A stretch of DNA of 62,385 bases, from NCBI GenBank assembly GCA_903840415.1, contig CAIMFY010000038.1, positions 1 to 62,385 on the forward strand. Direction: 5' to 3'. The notes below the pieces were generated by a model. That model did not search any database and had not been told where the DNA came from. It saw only the letters and a list, made by a program, of their open reading frames with translations. Every line of letters starts with the position of its first letter. Within the stretch, counting starts at the first letter, position 1. The stretch is from an uncultured Opitutia bacterium. Lineage in GTDB: Bacteria; Verrucomicrobiota; Verrucomicrobiia; Opitutales; Opitutaceae. Position numbers and translations under genes: made by a program. Below are positions 26,294 through 34,910 of this stretch, in pieces.

Positions 26294-26339
26294 GCTCAAT
26301 TTAAAATGCAATCTTTTGCGATTCTGCCCGGCTGGTTTT

Positions 26340-27038
26340 TTAAAATGCGTGGAGCAGCGCTTGTCCAGCGGCTCGGGTCGCATTGAACAGATCGCAGATC
26401 TGGTAGCTGAGGAGGAAGAACCCAGTGTAGAATAGGGCTGGCTTTGCCTCCATTAAGCGTAGCGCATGTCGGGCCAACCAGTCACGCATCCGCTCGGTGT
26501 TGAACCAAGCCGCGACCCCCACGCCAATCGCCGCCCCTGCGAGCACGTCCGTTGGATAATGAATGCCCATGTAGACCCTAGTCCCGCAAATTCCCAAGAA
26601 CACATAAAAGAAACAGACGCATCCCGCCCAACGGGAAACAAACCACAGGCCGGACGCGAGCGCACACAACAGTGCAGCATGATCGCTAGGGAACGAACTC
26701 CACGACATGAAGAAAGAAACGTCCGTGCCGAAGGGCGGCTTGAATGCTAGCGCGTCGATGTAGAGCGGTCGCACCCGGAAGGGCAGGTAGGTTGCAAGCG
26801 CCCGGCCCACGAACAGACTCACTAGGGCGCCGAGAATCGTGGCGATCAGGTGGGAGCGACACACCCGTTGGGTGGTTTCATCTCCCTTACGAAACCAAAA
26901 CCACCAGAGGATCGGCATCAGCGCGCCGGCTTTCAGCAGGTTGTTCTCCTGCACGGTGGCGACCGCATAATCAAAATACGACGAGACCTGCGAATACTGA
27001 TTCAGAAACCGAAGGATCGAGGCATCGAATGAGTTCAT
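26340..27038 (-). CDS. PAP2-family membrane phosphatase (undecaprenyl-diphosphatase-like)
   Basis: 232 residues from the ATG at 27038; a TTG four codons earlier is possible. Six membrane helices. The three PAP2 signatures are present: the R-rich entry FRVRP, SSFPSDHA at 114-121, and GTRVYMGIHYPTD at 152-164 with the catalytic His. BcrC-type enzymes of this size recycle undecaprenyl diphosphate, the carrier used up by the surrounding Wzy pathway. A sigma-28-like element lies directly upstream (27054-27081), and a GGAAAT ribosome-binding sequence sits just before the ATG. Confidence 0.85.
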   Translation of the reverse strand: MNSFDASILRFLNQYSQVSSYFDYAVATVQENNLLKAGALMPILWWFWFRKGDETTQRVCRSHLIATILGALVSLFVGRALATYLPFRVRPLYIDALAFKPPFGTDVSFFMSWSSFPSDHAALLCALASGLWFVSRWAGCVCFFYVFLGICGTRVYMGIHYPTDVLAGAAIGVGVAAWFNTERMRDWLARHALRLMEAKPALFYTGFFLLSYQICDLFNATRAAGQALLHAF

Positions 27039-27053
27039 GCGAATTTCCAAAAG

Positions 27054-27081
27054 CCATACGGCTCGCTTTCGAGCTTGTTAA
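27054..27081 (-). promoter_or_regulatory. Sigma-28-like promoter, site C
   Basis: Read on the minus strand: TTAAC (27081-27077), 14-nt spacer, GCCGTATGG (27062-27054), ending 15 nt before the PAP2 ATG. It matches the strict pattern TTAAC-N14/15-GCCGWWWGG shared by four sites here, and resembles the FliA/WhiG consensus TAAA-N15-GCCGATAA. Confidence 0.5.
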
Positions 27082-27219
27082 CCGATGCTTCGCCAAATTT
27101 CTCCTAAGTAGAATTCCCAAACACCCGATCGGTTTATGAACTCCGGCGAATGACGCCGCTGCACAACGAAAGCAATGGCGATTCCGCTTATTCGTTGGGC
27201 CAGTCACTTTCGGCATGAA

Positions 27220-28455
27220 TTACTGAATTGCGCTCGAAGGCAAAAATGGCCGAGCGACCGCCATGGCGGCGGTCAATTCGGGATATCGTTCCAAGAAGGC
27301 GGCCAAGAGCGGAGCATCGTTCTGTGGAAAATCCAGATGGGCGCGACCAAGATAAGGACTGCGCGGATCTCGCAATAATTCTTGGGGGAAAAAAGCCAGC
27401 AACCGTTCTGAGTAGTGGCCAGCCTCGGGGGGTAGCCGACCCAGCAACGCATCGCGAAATAACTCACACAGATCGGAACCAACCATGCCCCCGAGGTGCG
27501 AAACCGGGGTCGGTCGCGGATTACATTCCAGAATGTAGGCATGGCCAATGCTCTCCTCGATCATGAAATCGAAACCGGCGAATCCCGTCATGCCTGTTCG
27601 GCGAATCAAGTCAGCACAGGCTTTGCTGACCTCGGGGATCTCAGTCAGGCGCACCACGCAGCTTGGACCCGTTCCGGGCGGACTGGATGTTTCTACGACT
27701 GCAGTAACCCCACCCAATCGCCGTCCCTTCCAAGCAACCACCGCATGAAATGCTGGCCGCCCCTGGATGAACCTTTGCACTGATCTCCGGGCGACATGCC
27801 AATGAAATGGAGGCTTCAGGAAACTCAGGGCTTTGCTCTTTAAGGACGGCGCGGTCTGGTTCGCATCGAGATCTTTCCATGCGGCGCGAAGCGTTGCTGC
27901 GTCCGGACAGATCTTCACGCCCGCACCACCGGCGGCGAACTCGTCCTTGAGCACCACTGGGTAACCGATCTCCTCGGCAAGGGCCACAGCCGATTCCAAG
28001 TCTGACGCCGCCTGATCGTTGGGTGTTCGAATGCCGAGCGATCGGGCAAGACGCTGGAGTTGAATCTTGCCATCGAGCGCGGCGGTCCGATTGGGATCGC
28101 CCAAGGATTCACGTAGAATGCGACGCAATCTTTTTTGCCCAGGATTGAACCAACTCGGCCGAAGAGCCAATTTACGGAGAAAGGCAGCCACGGTTTCGTC
28201 GGCGGGGATAATGACAGTCGGCTGCCAATCCTCTACGATCCGCAACAATTCGCGGCGCCAATTGGCGTGAATATCCCAAGGATAATGTTTAGTGAGTCCA
28301 CCTGAACGGGCGATGAAGGACTCCTCCGGGCACCAAGCTGCCACTTCAAACCCTGCCTGCCGCAGGCCCATGGGCAGCCGCGAAACCCCAATCCACCAGC
28401 GCTTCATCGTAACGATGAGCACACGGATCGTTACGTCGTTCGTGATGGTAGTCAT
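27220..28455 (-). CDS. ATP-grasp domain protein
   Basis: 411 residues, soluble. An N-terminal pre-grasp Rossmann-like part (IRVLIVTMKR) is followed by the ATP-grasp core: GYPVVLKDE with K170, the glycine-rich AAGGAGV loop, GFAGFDFM and the metal-binding ILECNPRP (E310, N312). The fold forms carboxylate-amine or related bonds through an acyl-phosphate; the substrate is not predictable here. In an EPS island it may attach an amino acid to a sugar or modify a lipid carrier, which is inference. It has its own long leader with a sigma-28-like element (28531-28558) and is separated from the exosortase operon by 188 nt. Confidence 0.8.
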   Translation of the reverse strand: MTTITNDVTIRVLIVTMKRWWIGVSRLPMGLRQAGFEVAAWCPEESFIARSGGLTKHYPWDIHANWRRELLRIVEDWQPTVIIPADETVAAFLRKLALRPSWFNPGQKRLRRILRESLGDPNRTAALDGKIQLQRLARSLGIRTPNDQAASDLESAVALAEEIGYPVVLKDEFAAGGAGVKICPDAATLRAAWKDLDANQTAPSLKSKALSFLKPPFHWHVARRSVQRFIQGRPAFHAVVAWKGRRLGGVTAVVETSSPPGTGPSCVVRLTEIPEVSKACADLIRRTGMTGFAGFDFMIEESIGHAYILECNPRPTPVSHLGGMVGSDLCELFRDALLGRLPPEAGHYSERLLAFFPQELLRDPRSPYLGRAHLDFPQNDAPLLAAFLERYPELTAAMAVARPFLPSSAIQ

Positions 28456-28530
28456 AGTTTGGATAAAGCCGATGAGGCGAAATGAAGAAGAAGAGCAGTC
28501 CTCATGATCACATGGGAAAGTGTATGCGCT

Positions 28531-28558
28531 CCAAACGGCACGGCGGACGGTTTGTTAA
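28531..28558 (-). promoter_or_regulatory. Sigma-28-like promoter, site A
   Basis: Minus strand: TTAAC (28558-28554), 14-nt spacer, GCCGTTTGG (28539-28531), 75 nt upstream of the ATP-grasp ATG. The -10-like GCCGTTTGG is identical to that of site B before the PEP-CTERM gene, and the similarity continues upstream of the -35-like box (28571-28601). Confidence 0.55.
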
Positions 28559-28643
28559 CTGTGGTCGCTGGGGATGATCACGGAGCGGCCCCATTCGCTC
28601 CCAACAGTAACTTCCTCACGACTTCCGCTCGAATCGCACCGGC

Positions 28644-29228
28644 TCAAAGTCGCGTTAGAGCAGGCCAGCGCCTCAGCCATTCACTCCAGTCGCCGCTGAC
28701 TCTTTGCGCCGGCACCACCAGCACCAGGACCGGCTCGGCACCACTTGTCCCCAAGGTCAGGCGCCGAACTGTGGCGTCGATCCAGTAGCGGACCGCCGAA
28801 CCGTGCGCGTGCTGGCCGTCGGAAAACCAATACAAAGCTTCCATGTCCTCCTTCTCGCGGCGTAGTAAGACCCGCTTGGCGGTGCCGTGCGGCAAGATCA
28901 TCTCTGATTCGTCGACCACACTCCAGCCCGCCCCCCGAAAACAAAAACCCGGATCGTGCACGGCCCCGCGATTTCCGCTGCCGTCCACCACGGTCACGAC
29001 CATCGCGGAAATGTTGTCAGAAGCGAGCCACCGCGTGGCCTGAGCCTTGCCAAAATACTCTAGCTCCCACGGGGCGAGCGGCAGCACCCGCAATCGTTGC
29101 CCTTGGCTGGCGGCGACAATCCCAAGGCGCGCTCGCGCATCGGGCAAGGGAGTTAGTTTCCAAGCGAGCGAGGCTAGAACCACCAAGCCGGCCAGCGCAC
29201 ACGATAGTTTGGGCATGTTTTTTTTCAC
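28644..29228 (-). CDS. EpsI-like exosortase-associated protein (GTG start)
   Basis: 194 residues. I chose the GTG at 29228: it overlaps the upstream TGA by 4 nt (GTGA) and has GGAGG at ideal distance, better than the ATGs at 29243 or 29216. One N-terminal membrane helix (10-25) precedes an extracytoplasmic domain containing HDPGFCFRGAGW at 91-102, the Cys-centred HxPxxCxxGxGW signature of EpsI proteins that accompany exosortases. Late strands (YWFSDGQ, ALTRL end) agree with the family. It ends the operon that starts with the PEP-CTERM gene. Function in EpsI families is unresolved; coupling to exosortase and EPS export is known only by association. Confidence 0.72.
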   Translation of the reverse strand: MKKNMPKLSCALAGLVVLASLAWKLTPLPDARARLGIVAASQGQRLRVLPLAPWELEYFGKAQATRWLASDNISAMVVTVVDGSGNRGAVHDPGFCFRGAGWSVVDESEMILPHGTAKRVLLRREKEDMEALYWFSDGQHAHGSAVRYWIDATVRRLTLGTSGAEPVLVLVVPAQRVSGDWSEWLRRWPALTRL

Positions 29229-29674
29229 AGCGCCCGCCTCCATCGCCACGCCAATCCCAAAGCGATACCAGAGTCCAGCAAACGAATCAGGTTGGTTGCG
29301 ACTGGGCCTGCCCAGCGCATGGCCCAGCCCAACGCCGGCATCCAGCCCACCGCGAGGAAGAGCAGCCAATACCCCTTGGAACGACCGCCGACGATTGCCG
29401 CCGCCACCATGGCCAAAGCCGCATGTTGGGCGACGTTCAACTCACCTGCGACACCCACAAAGGAAGCCACCCCGCCGGCGAACAGCCAAAAGCCCGACAG
29501 ATCGCGAGTCGTGCGTGCAGCCGAGCCGAAGGCGAGACTCCACGCTAGGGCCGCAACCGCCCCGAGTCGGTCATACGGAGCATGGATCCACGCCGCGATC
29601 AGGTCACCGCTCCACGCTGCACACCAAAGCAGGGCGAGCCAGCCGATGCGTTTGACTCCTGCGACCTCGTTCAT
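29225..29674 (-). CDS. Small membrane protein between exosortase and EpsI-like genes
   Basis: 149 residues from the ATG at 29674, which overlaps the exosortase stop by 4 nt; the longer open frame upstream is a shadow of the exosortase gene. Four to five hydrophobic helices with short loops, ending in a basic RWRRAL tail. I recognise no family. Being sandwiched, with 4-nt overlaps on both sides, between an exosortase and an EpsI-like gene makes it a probable dedicated component of this exosortase system. Confidence 0.7.
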   Translation of the reverse strand: MNEVAGVKRIGWLALLWCAAWSGDLIAAWIHAPYDRLGAVAALAWSLAFGSAARTTRDLSGFWLFAGGVASFVGVAGELNVAQHAALAMVAAAIVGGRSKGYWLLFLAVGWMPALGWAMRWAGPVATNLIRLLDSGIALGLAWRWRRAL

Positions 29675-30432
29675 GTGGCCGTCTCCCACTTGCGTACCCA
29701 AGTCACCCAAGCCGCGGCGAATGCAAACACGCAAACGATCACTGCCAACCCTCCCCAAGTGTGAAACCAACCCGTCGCCGCCTCGCGACCCAAAGTCATG
29801 GCCACCGCGCCCAAGAGTGAGATGCGGAGGGTGTTGGCCAACCAGGCCAGCATCGGCAACAATGCAACACCAGCAATCCACCCACGGGTGGTCTTCAAGC
29901 TATCTGTCATCCACAGGCCGACCACCAAGGTGGCCTGTAGTGTGTCGATACCCGCACACGCCGCATCGACCGCGAGCGGCTGATCTTCGATCCGCAGCCA
30001 CGTGCCTTGTAGTTCCACAGGGAAACCCAGCATATGAAAAATGCCCGCTGATATCCAGGCTCCGCTCAAACGGAAAACCCATCCGAGCACTCCCGCGTCC
30101 GCTGCAAGCCACGGCACGGCGAGGAGGGCCCACAGCGCTAGCCGACGACTTGACGCGGCATCTTTTCCGTTACGGCCGACCACAATGGCTGCGACAATCG
30201 CCGATGGCCACGTCCATCCCATGGACAGTCCAACCGCCGCCACCACCACTGCGCATGCTTCCTTCACGCCGAGACTCAGAGAAGTGCTTCCTCGCATCCG
30301 GTAAAACACCATGCCGGTAGCGACAATGGCCGCAGCCTGTTCCCACACGGCGATACCCGCGCCGGCCGCGGCCAGCCAGCCGCAGCCCAAGATCAAGGAG
30401 AGCACTAACACCCTCTGCCCACGATTGCTCAT
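29671..30432 (-). CDS. Exosortase (archaeosortase/exosortase family)
   Basis: 253 residues, about eight membrane helices. The catalytic triad is visible: Cys159 in VDAACAGIDTLQ, Arg203 in ANTLRISLLG and His224 in GWFHTWGGL. It lacks the C-terminal EpsI domain that some exosortases have fused; an EpsI-like gene is encoded separately two genes on. Family role: transpeptidase-like cleavage of the PEP-CTERM tail and attachment of the target protein to a cell-envelope acceptor. Its probable substrate is encoded at the head of the same operon (32408). The subclass (Xrt letter) cannot be assigned by eye. Confidence 0.88.
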   Translation of the reverse strand: MSNRGQRVLVLSLILGCGWLAAAGAGIAVWEQAAAIVATGMVFYRMRGSTSLSLGVKEACAVVVAAVGLSMGWTWPSAIVAAIVVGRNGKDAASSRRLALWALLAVPWLAADAGVLGWVFRLSGAWISAGIFHMLGFPVELQGTWLRIEDQPLAVDAACAGIDTLQATLVVGLWMTDSLKTTRGWIAGVALLPMLAWLANTLRISLLGAVAMTLGREAATGWFHTWGGLAVIVCVFAFAAAWVTWVRKWETAT

Positions 30433-32372
30433 GGAGTGGCTCCAGTTCGCTCCGCCGCTGAAATCGCCTCCAGATTCGCCCTGAGTTGAAGATTATCGGG
30501 CAATCGATTCAGCCAGTATTCGGTAATCTCTCGGGCGCGTTTCCAATCCCGCGCGGCAAACGAATGTCGGGCGATAAAGGCTCCGGACTCAAGGGAACTA
30601 TCCAAGATCGACTCGTAGAGTTTCCGGGCGGTTTCTTGCTGACCTTGGACCAGGGCACAGCGGGCCAACATCTCCGTGCCCAAAACCGTGGCGTGCAGCG
30701 GGGGCGAATTCATCACGATTCGCTGGGCCTCAGCCGCATGGCCCTGCTCCATGTGCCACGTCGCAAGTCTCCAACTCGCCGCATAACCCGTGTCGTCGCT
30801 CCTGGTCGCCAGCCGGGCAAGGGTCGGCTGCGCCGCAGAGGCCATTCCCACGGTCATTTGGATCTCAGAACGCAACAGTTCGATGACTGGAGCCGCCGGC
30901 AATCCATTGGCCCACTTCAGCGCAGGGGTAGGTCCTTCCACCATTCTTCTCGCCTGAAGCAGGCTGTATTGAAGCCAAACCGGTGTATCCGCTTTTAGCG
31001 CCCGGTCCCAATTGACCAATTGGCACGCGGGCCCGGTCCAACCGGCGGCGATCAGCGCCGCCACTTCCGCGTGGGGGCCGGCGGCCATGGCGCTTAATTC
31101 CGCCACAGCTGCAGCCTCTCCCTGAGCGGCGGCACCCAGAATATCCCGCCAACGGTGCCCGCTGCCGCGAGTATTCGGCCACACGATGCCAGTTTTTTCC
31201 GGCTTGGTTCCAGACCGCACAGCCAAGGTCACTCGCAGCGCCGCATGCAAAGCAGGCGCCGCCTGAACCGCGGCCAATGGCGCCTGGTTCAGGGTCGCCG
31301 TGGCATTGGTGCGGTCTCCCACGCGGAGAAATTCGAGGACTCTAAGCCAGGTTACAGCCGGCTCGCGCTGGGCGTGGGTGATCGGCAGGTAGAGTTTTTC
31401 ATAACCCGCTTCATCCCAGAAACGGCCCGCAGGCAGGTTGGCCAAAAAACCGACGAAACCTATTTTTCGCGAATCGCCCAAGAGGCCCGGAGCGGGGGCC
31501 ACCACGCCGAGCACGCGGCCCCAGAAAAGCGCCCGTTCCCACATGAAATCGGGCGAAGTCGGACCGAGACCTTCCCGCCAGGTGGCAACGGCATCCAGCA
31601 GGTTGCCCTGACGAAGATAGAATGACGCCAGCTCGTCTCGCCGCAGCGGATTTTTCGGGTCCGCGAGCACTGCCGCCACATAATCAACCCGGGCGTAGCC
31701 GAATTGGCCAACCGATTCAAGGGCTGCCGCCCGCAAGGAACGAAGATCAGCGTTCTTGGGGTCCAACTGGTAGGCTTGGTTGAAGACCGCCGTCAGTTCC
31801 TTCGGATCAGCAGTCAACATACCGCGTCGCAGCAATAACGGCACGTCGGCAGGGCTCTGCGGCTGGAACTTGGCCAGCAACTTCATCGCCTCTCCTCGCT
31901 GCCGATTGCTCACGAGGCTGTCCACCTCGGCACAGAGCCAACCCACCTTATCGTGGCCAGCCTCTCGCCAATGGGCGCGCACCATTTCCGCACCGGCGTC
32001 ATCACCTGCGACCCTGCGCAGGCGCCACAACCAGAGAGCGGCCGTCTCATCCGACTCATACAGGCTGGGATCCAAGCGAACCAGCGCCTCAATGCTGGCA
32101 AAGTCTTTCAATGCGCCGGCAACGCGGAATTCCAGCCGCCGCCAACGCTGAGCAATGATCGGGTCAGCTGGGCGGCCGTGGCGTCGTGCCTGATCCTCTA
32201 GGATCGCGCGGGCGTCAATCCAGCGATCCTTGCCAGCGGCTTGCTCTGCAGCTGTAATTGAACGAAACCCTGCTGCAGCAGCGGTGGATTTTTGCCAATT
32301 TGCGATCGCTGCGAAAAGGCCACCTACGGCAACCGTCATCCCAATTGCCCAATATAGAATTCGGCGCTTCAC
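30429..32372 (-). CDS. TPR-repeat protein with N-terminal membrane anchor
   Basis: 647 residues. Residues 5-25 form an uncleaved signal anchor (RRILYWAIGMTVAVGG). The rest is all-helical with tetratricopeptide-like pairs: for example LDPKNADLRSLRAAALES, ADPKNPLRRDELASFYLRQG and a late ARKLYESIL repeat. The predicted topology puts the TPR array outside the cytoplasm. TPR proteins of this kind are standard companions of exosortase/EPS loci (PrsT-like), where they may scaffold assembly. It overlaps the exosortase start by 4 nt and follows the PEP-CTERM gene by 36 nt. Confidence 0.78.
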   Translation of the reverse strand: MKRRILYWAIGMTVAVGGLFAAIANWQKSTAAAAGFRSITAAEQAAGKDRWIDARAILEDQARRHGRPADPIIAQRWRRLEFRVAGALKDFASIEALVRLDPSLYESDETAALWLWRLRRVAGDDAGAEMVRAHWREAGHDKVGWLCAEVDSLVSNRQRGEAMKLLAKFQPQSPADVPLLLRRGMLTADPKELTAVFNQAYQLDPKNADLRSLRAAALESVGQFGYARVDYVAAVLADPKNPLRRDELASFYLRQGNLLDAVATWREGLGPTSPDFMWERALFWGRVLGVVAPAPGLLGDSRKIGFVGFLANLPAGRFWDEAGYEKLYLPITHAQREPAVTWLRVLEFLRVGDRTNATATLNQAPLAAVQAAPALHAALRVTLAVRSGTKPEKTGIVWPNTRGSGHRWRDILGAAAQGEAAAVAELSAMAAGPHAEVAALIAAGWTGPACQLVNWDRALKADTPVWLQYSLLQARRMVEGPTPALKWANGLPAAPVIELLRSEIQMTVGMASAAQPTLARLATRSDDTGYAASWRLATWHMEQGHAAEAQRIVMNSPPLHATVLGTEMLARCALVQGQQETARKLYESILDSSLESGAFIARHSFAARDWKRAREITEYWLNRLPDNLQLRANLEAISAAERTGATP

Positions 32373-32407
32373 AATCAGGAGTTGTCAGTGATGGATGAAA
32401 CAGGAAA

Positions 32408-33265
32408 TCAAGTCCCAATAAACTGGTCCTTAATGTTCATCCGGCTTCGCCGCCAAATGAGCGCAACCAGCCCGAAACCAAGAAGACTGAGCCAAGCAGA
32501 GGGCTCCGGAGCAGAAATCAACTGCTGAGATTTCAGGGCTTCAATTTGAACGACGATTACGACATCGTTGGTATCACGGTCGCCTCCGCCGGCCATATCT
32601 TCGAAACTTATCATCAAGAACGGGCTGTTGGGCAGGGAAAAGGCTGCCATGTGCCGGACCCCGTCTGGATTTCGGGACATCGAGTCAGTCCAGATATTTT
32701 GCCCGCCATAAGCGCTGTTTGAGCCCAACCAGAAGTCTAGTGTTGAACCAGCGCTGATTTTTCCCAAATCCACAAAATCGCCGGGTAACAAAGGCTCGGA
32801 TGCGGTCCGCACTCCGGGTGTCGCGGGAGTGTAGTAGCTTGAGACCGAACTGGAGGCGTCCGGGAAGATCAGTTTGGCCGAATCGGTCAACCCGCCAGTC
32901 GGGGTTTGTCCGGGAGCAAGCGTGTTATATCCAAGTGTATTATGATATCCCGCACCTTCGCTGAGGAAGTAAACCCGTGCGGTGGAATCCACGCTTACCT
33001 TGAGTAAGCTCGGATCAAGTGCGTATTGGCTGGCCTTTGCGAACGCAATATACTCTGGCAAGTTTTTCTGGAGAAAATTTATATCTGTCGGAAGGGTGGT
33101 TCCTTGGAATTGCGCGGCTGCGGCGTCCGAGCCGGCCGTCTGAACTTTATCCACGATGCTTAGCCCGAATGGCTGGGCGATCGATTGCACATTGTTATAA
33201 ACTTGAGCCCGCATGGCCGCACTGGACAAGGCGAGAGCGAGAAGAAGGAGAAGAGGAGTTCTCAA
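32408..33265 (-). CDS. PEP-CTERM sorted protein with DUF4114-like domain
   Basis: 285 residues from the TTG at 33265. An upstream TTG (33298) would lie inside the promoter-like element at 33295-33323, so I prefer 33265. Signal peptide: RTPLLLLLALALSSAAMRA, cleaved before Q. The middle contains a DUF4114-type beta domain: FLSEGAGYHNTLGYN, LDFWLGSNSAYGG and the acidic GGGDRDTNDVV turn, which probably binds calcium. The C-terminus is a full sorting signal: APEPSAW, a hydrophobic helix, then WRRSR. It is the only PEP-CTERM protein seen here and heads the exosortase operon, so it is the natural dedicated substrate. Confidence 0.88.
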   Translation of the reverse strand: MRTPLLLLLALALSSAAMRAQVYNNVQSIAQPFGLSIVDKVQTAGSDAAAAQFQGTTLPTDINFLQKNLPEYIAFAKASQYALDPSLLKVSVDSTARVYFLSEGAGYHNTLGYNTLAPGQTPTGGLTDSAKLIFPDASSSVSSYYTPATPGVRTASEPLLPGDFVDLGKISAGSTLDFWLGSNSAYGGQNIWTDSMSRNPDGVRHMAAFSLPNSPFLMISFEDMAGGGDRDTNDVVIVVQIEALKSQQLISAPEPSAWLSLLGFGLVALIWRRSRMNIKDQFIGT

Positions 33266-33294
33266 GATGATGATAGGAATAGTTGCCGCGCGTG

Positions 33295-33323
33295 CCAAAC
33301 GGCACGGTGAGCGAGTTGGTTAA
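33295..33323 (-). promoter_or_regulatory. Sigma-28-like promoter, site B
   Basis: Minus strand: TTAAC (33323-33319), 15-nt spacer, GCCGTTTGG (33303-33295), ending 29 nt before the TTG start of the PEP-CTERM gene. A GTGCC/GGCAC dyad overlaps the -10-like box. An upstream block (33334-33366) resembles the one upstream of site A. Confidence 0.55.
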
Positions 33324-33539
33324 TTTTTTGTTAGGGACGATTACGTAGCACCGGTCCACTTGCTCCGGTAGCAGTCACCAGAGTGACGGGCCGGAAACAC
33401 GAGGACAGGCGTGCGCATGGCATCCCCTTACCACGGCGCATGCCGCACAGCGCTCGGATGCGGCAAGTAACTCGTCCACAAATAAATCAAACTGATCGGC
33501 TAATTTTGCGCCGCATTGGCCGATTGCGCTGCACGACCT

Positions 33540-34895
33540 ATGCAATGCACCTTGAATGCAAGCGCGCCGCGGCTTCCTGTCATCACCCTAGGAGATGAGC
33601 CAGGGACGATCGCAACATCATTGACTGCCGCCGGCTGCAGCGTGCGACGCATGGCTGCCGCCGAGTGGACCAAACTTGCGCAGCGCGCTGAGGGGGTGCC
33701 GGTCGTCGCGGCCTCTGAACTCGACCGTTCCAACTGGCCCTTCCTGCGTGTGCGACTGGCGGAATCAGGCCGGTTTTTCGTCGTGGCGACGCCGCGCGCC
33801 GACTCGGGCACCTGCGTCCGCGCCCTCCGTGACGGGGCGTATGAGGTATTCAGCTCCGACGATTCCCGCGAGCGCATCTACGCCGCCATTGCGCAAACCA
33901 TCGAGGCGGAAAAACTCTGGCAGCGGCTCGCCGGCTCGCCGCAGGCGCATCGGCCGGCGGTCGAATTGCTGGCGGGACGTTCCGAGGCCATGGGCAAGCT
34001 GCGCGATTTGGTCCTGCGCGTCGGTAGCACACGCGCGACCGTGCTCGTCCTGGGCGAGTCCGGCGTTGGCAAGGAGCGCGTCGCAGAGGCGCTGCATGCC
34101 ACCTCCGGCCGGAAGAAGTTTGTCGCGCTGAACTGCGCCGCCATTCCCCGCGACCTCCTCGAGGCGGAGCTTTTTGGCTGCATGCGCGGCGCTTTCACCG
34201 GCGCCACGGAAGACCGGCCCGGCCTAGTCGAACAGGCCGACGGGGGCACGCTTTTCTTCGATGAAGTCGGTGAGATGGACCGCGTCCTTCAGTCCAAGCT
34301 GTTACGGTTTCTCGAAATGCGCCGCGCCCGCCGCGTCGGCGGTCGCTCCGACTACACGGTCGACGTGCGGATCATCGCCGCGACGAACGCCGATCTGCGT
34401 GCTCGTGCCGTCGGCGGGTTTCGCGACGATTTGTATTACCGGCTCGCCGAGATCACCCTTGAGGTGCCACCGCTGCGCACCCACCTCGAGGATATTCCGG
34501 CGCTGTGCAGCCGCTTCCTCGCCGAAGCCACCGAGCGCCATGGCAAGCTGGTGAGCGGCATCGAGCCGGCGTTGATCGAAAAAATGATGCGCTGGTCCTG
34601 GCCCGGCAACGTGCGGGAGTTACGTAACGCGATCGAACGGATGGTCGTGCTGCTGAGTGGCCCCGTGCTTGGTGCCGGAGCTTGGGAGCCGCCGGCACCA
34701 GCAGCGATCGCCGAGCTGCCTGCCGTCGCATCATCGTCCGTAGCGACCGCAGGTCCGCTGAGCCGACGGCAAAAACGCGAACTGGCTTTCAAGTTAATGG
34801 ACGAAAATTCGGACGATTACGCGTGGGTGGCCGCCCAACTCTCCATCCATCCGACAACCCTCTACCGCTGGCGCAAGCAAGCGGGCCGCGCCTGA
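33540..34895 (+). CDS. Sigma-54-dependent activator with degenerate receiver domain
   Basis: 451 residues from the ATG at 33540 (a TTG at 33516 is also open). Residues 10-125 have receiver-like spacing but no acidic pocket and no phospho-acceptor Asp in place, so phosphorylation control is doubtful. The AAA+ domain is complete: Walker A GESGVGKE 172-179, the sigma-54-contacting GAFTGA loop 217-222, Walker B GGTLFFDEV 235-243, and the late WPGNVRELRNA. A Fis-type HTH ends the protein (DYAWVAAQLSIHPTTLYRWRKQ). It stands between the divergent exosortase operon and the downstream glycosyltransferase operon, just as PrsR-like activators sit in PEP-CTERM/EPS loci. I found no clear GG-N10-GC sigma-54 promoter nearby. 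Confidence 0.88.
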   Translation: MQCTLNASAPRLPVITLGDEPGTIATSLTAAGCSVRRMAAAEWTKLAQRAEGVPVVAASELDRSNWPFLRVRLAESGRFFVVATPRADSGTCVRALRDGAYEVFSSDDSRERIYAAIAQTIEAEKLWQRLAGSPQAHRPAVELLAGRSEAMGKLRDLVLRVGSTRATVLVLGESGVGKERVAEALHATSGRKKFVALNCAAIPRDLLEAELFGCMRGAFTGATEDRPGLVEQADGGTLFFDEVGEMDRVLQSKLLRFLEMRRARRVGGRSDYTVDVRIIAATNADLRARAVGGFRDDLYYRLAEITLEVPPLRTHLEDIPALCSRFLAEATERHGKLVSGIEPALIEKMMRWSWPGNVRELRNAIERMVVLLSGPVLGAGAWEPPAPAAIAELPAVASSSVATAGPLSRRQKRELAFKLMDENSDDYAWVAAQLSIHPTTLYRWRKQAGRA

Positions 34896-34910
34896 TCAAA
34901 CCGCACTTCC

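Noticed and set aside
33270-33310. Sigma-54 promoter before the PEP-CTERM gene (TGGCAC followed by GCAAC)
   Set aside because: The GG to GC spacing is 8 rather than 10 nt and there is no TTGC, so it does not fit the -24/-12 consensus.
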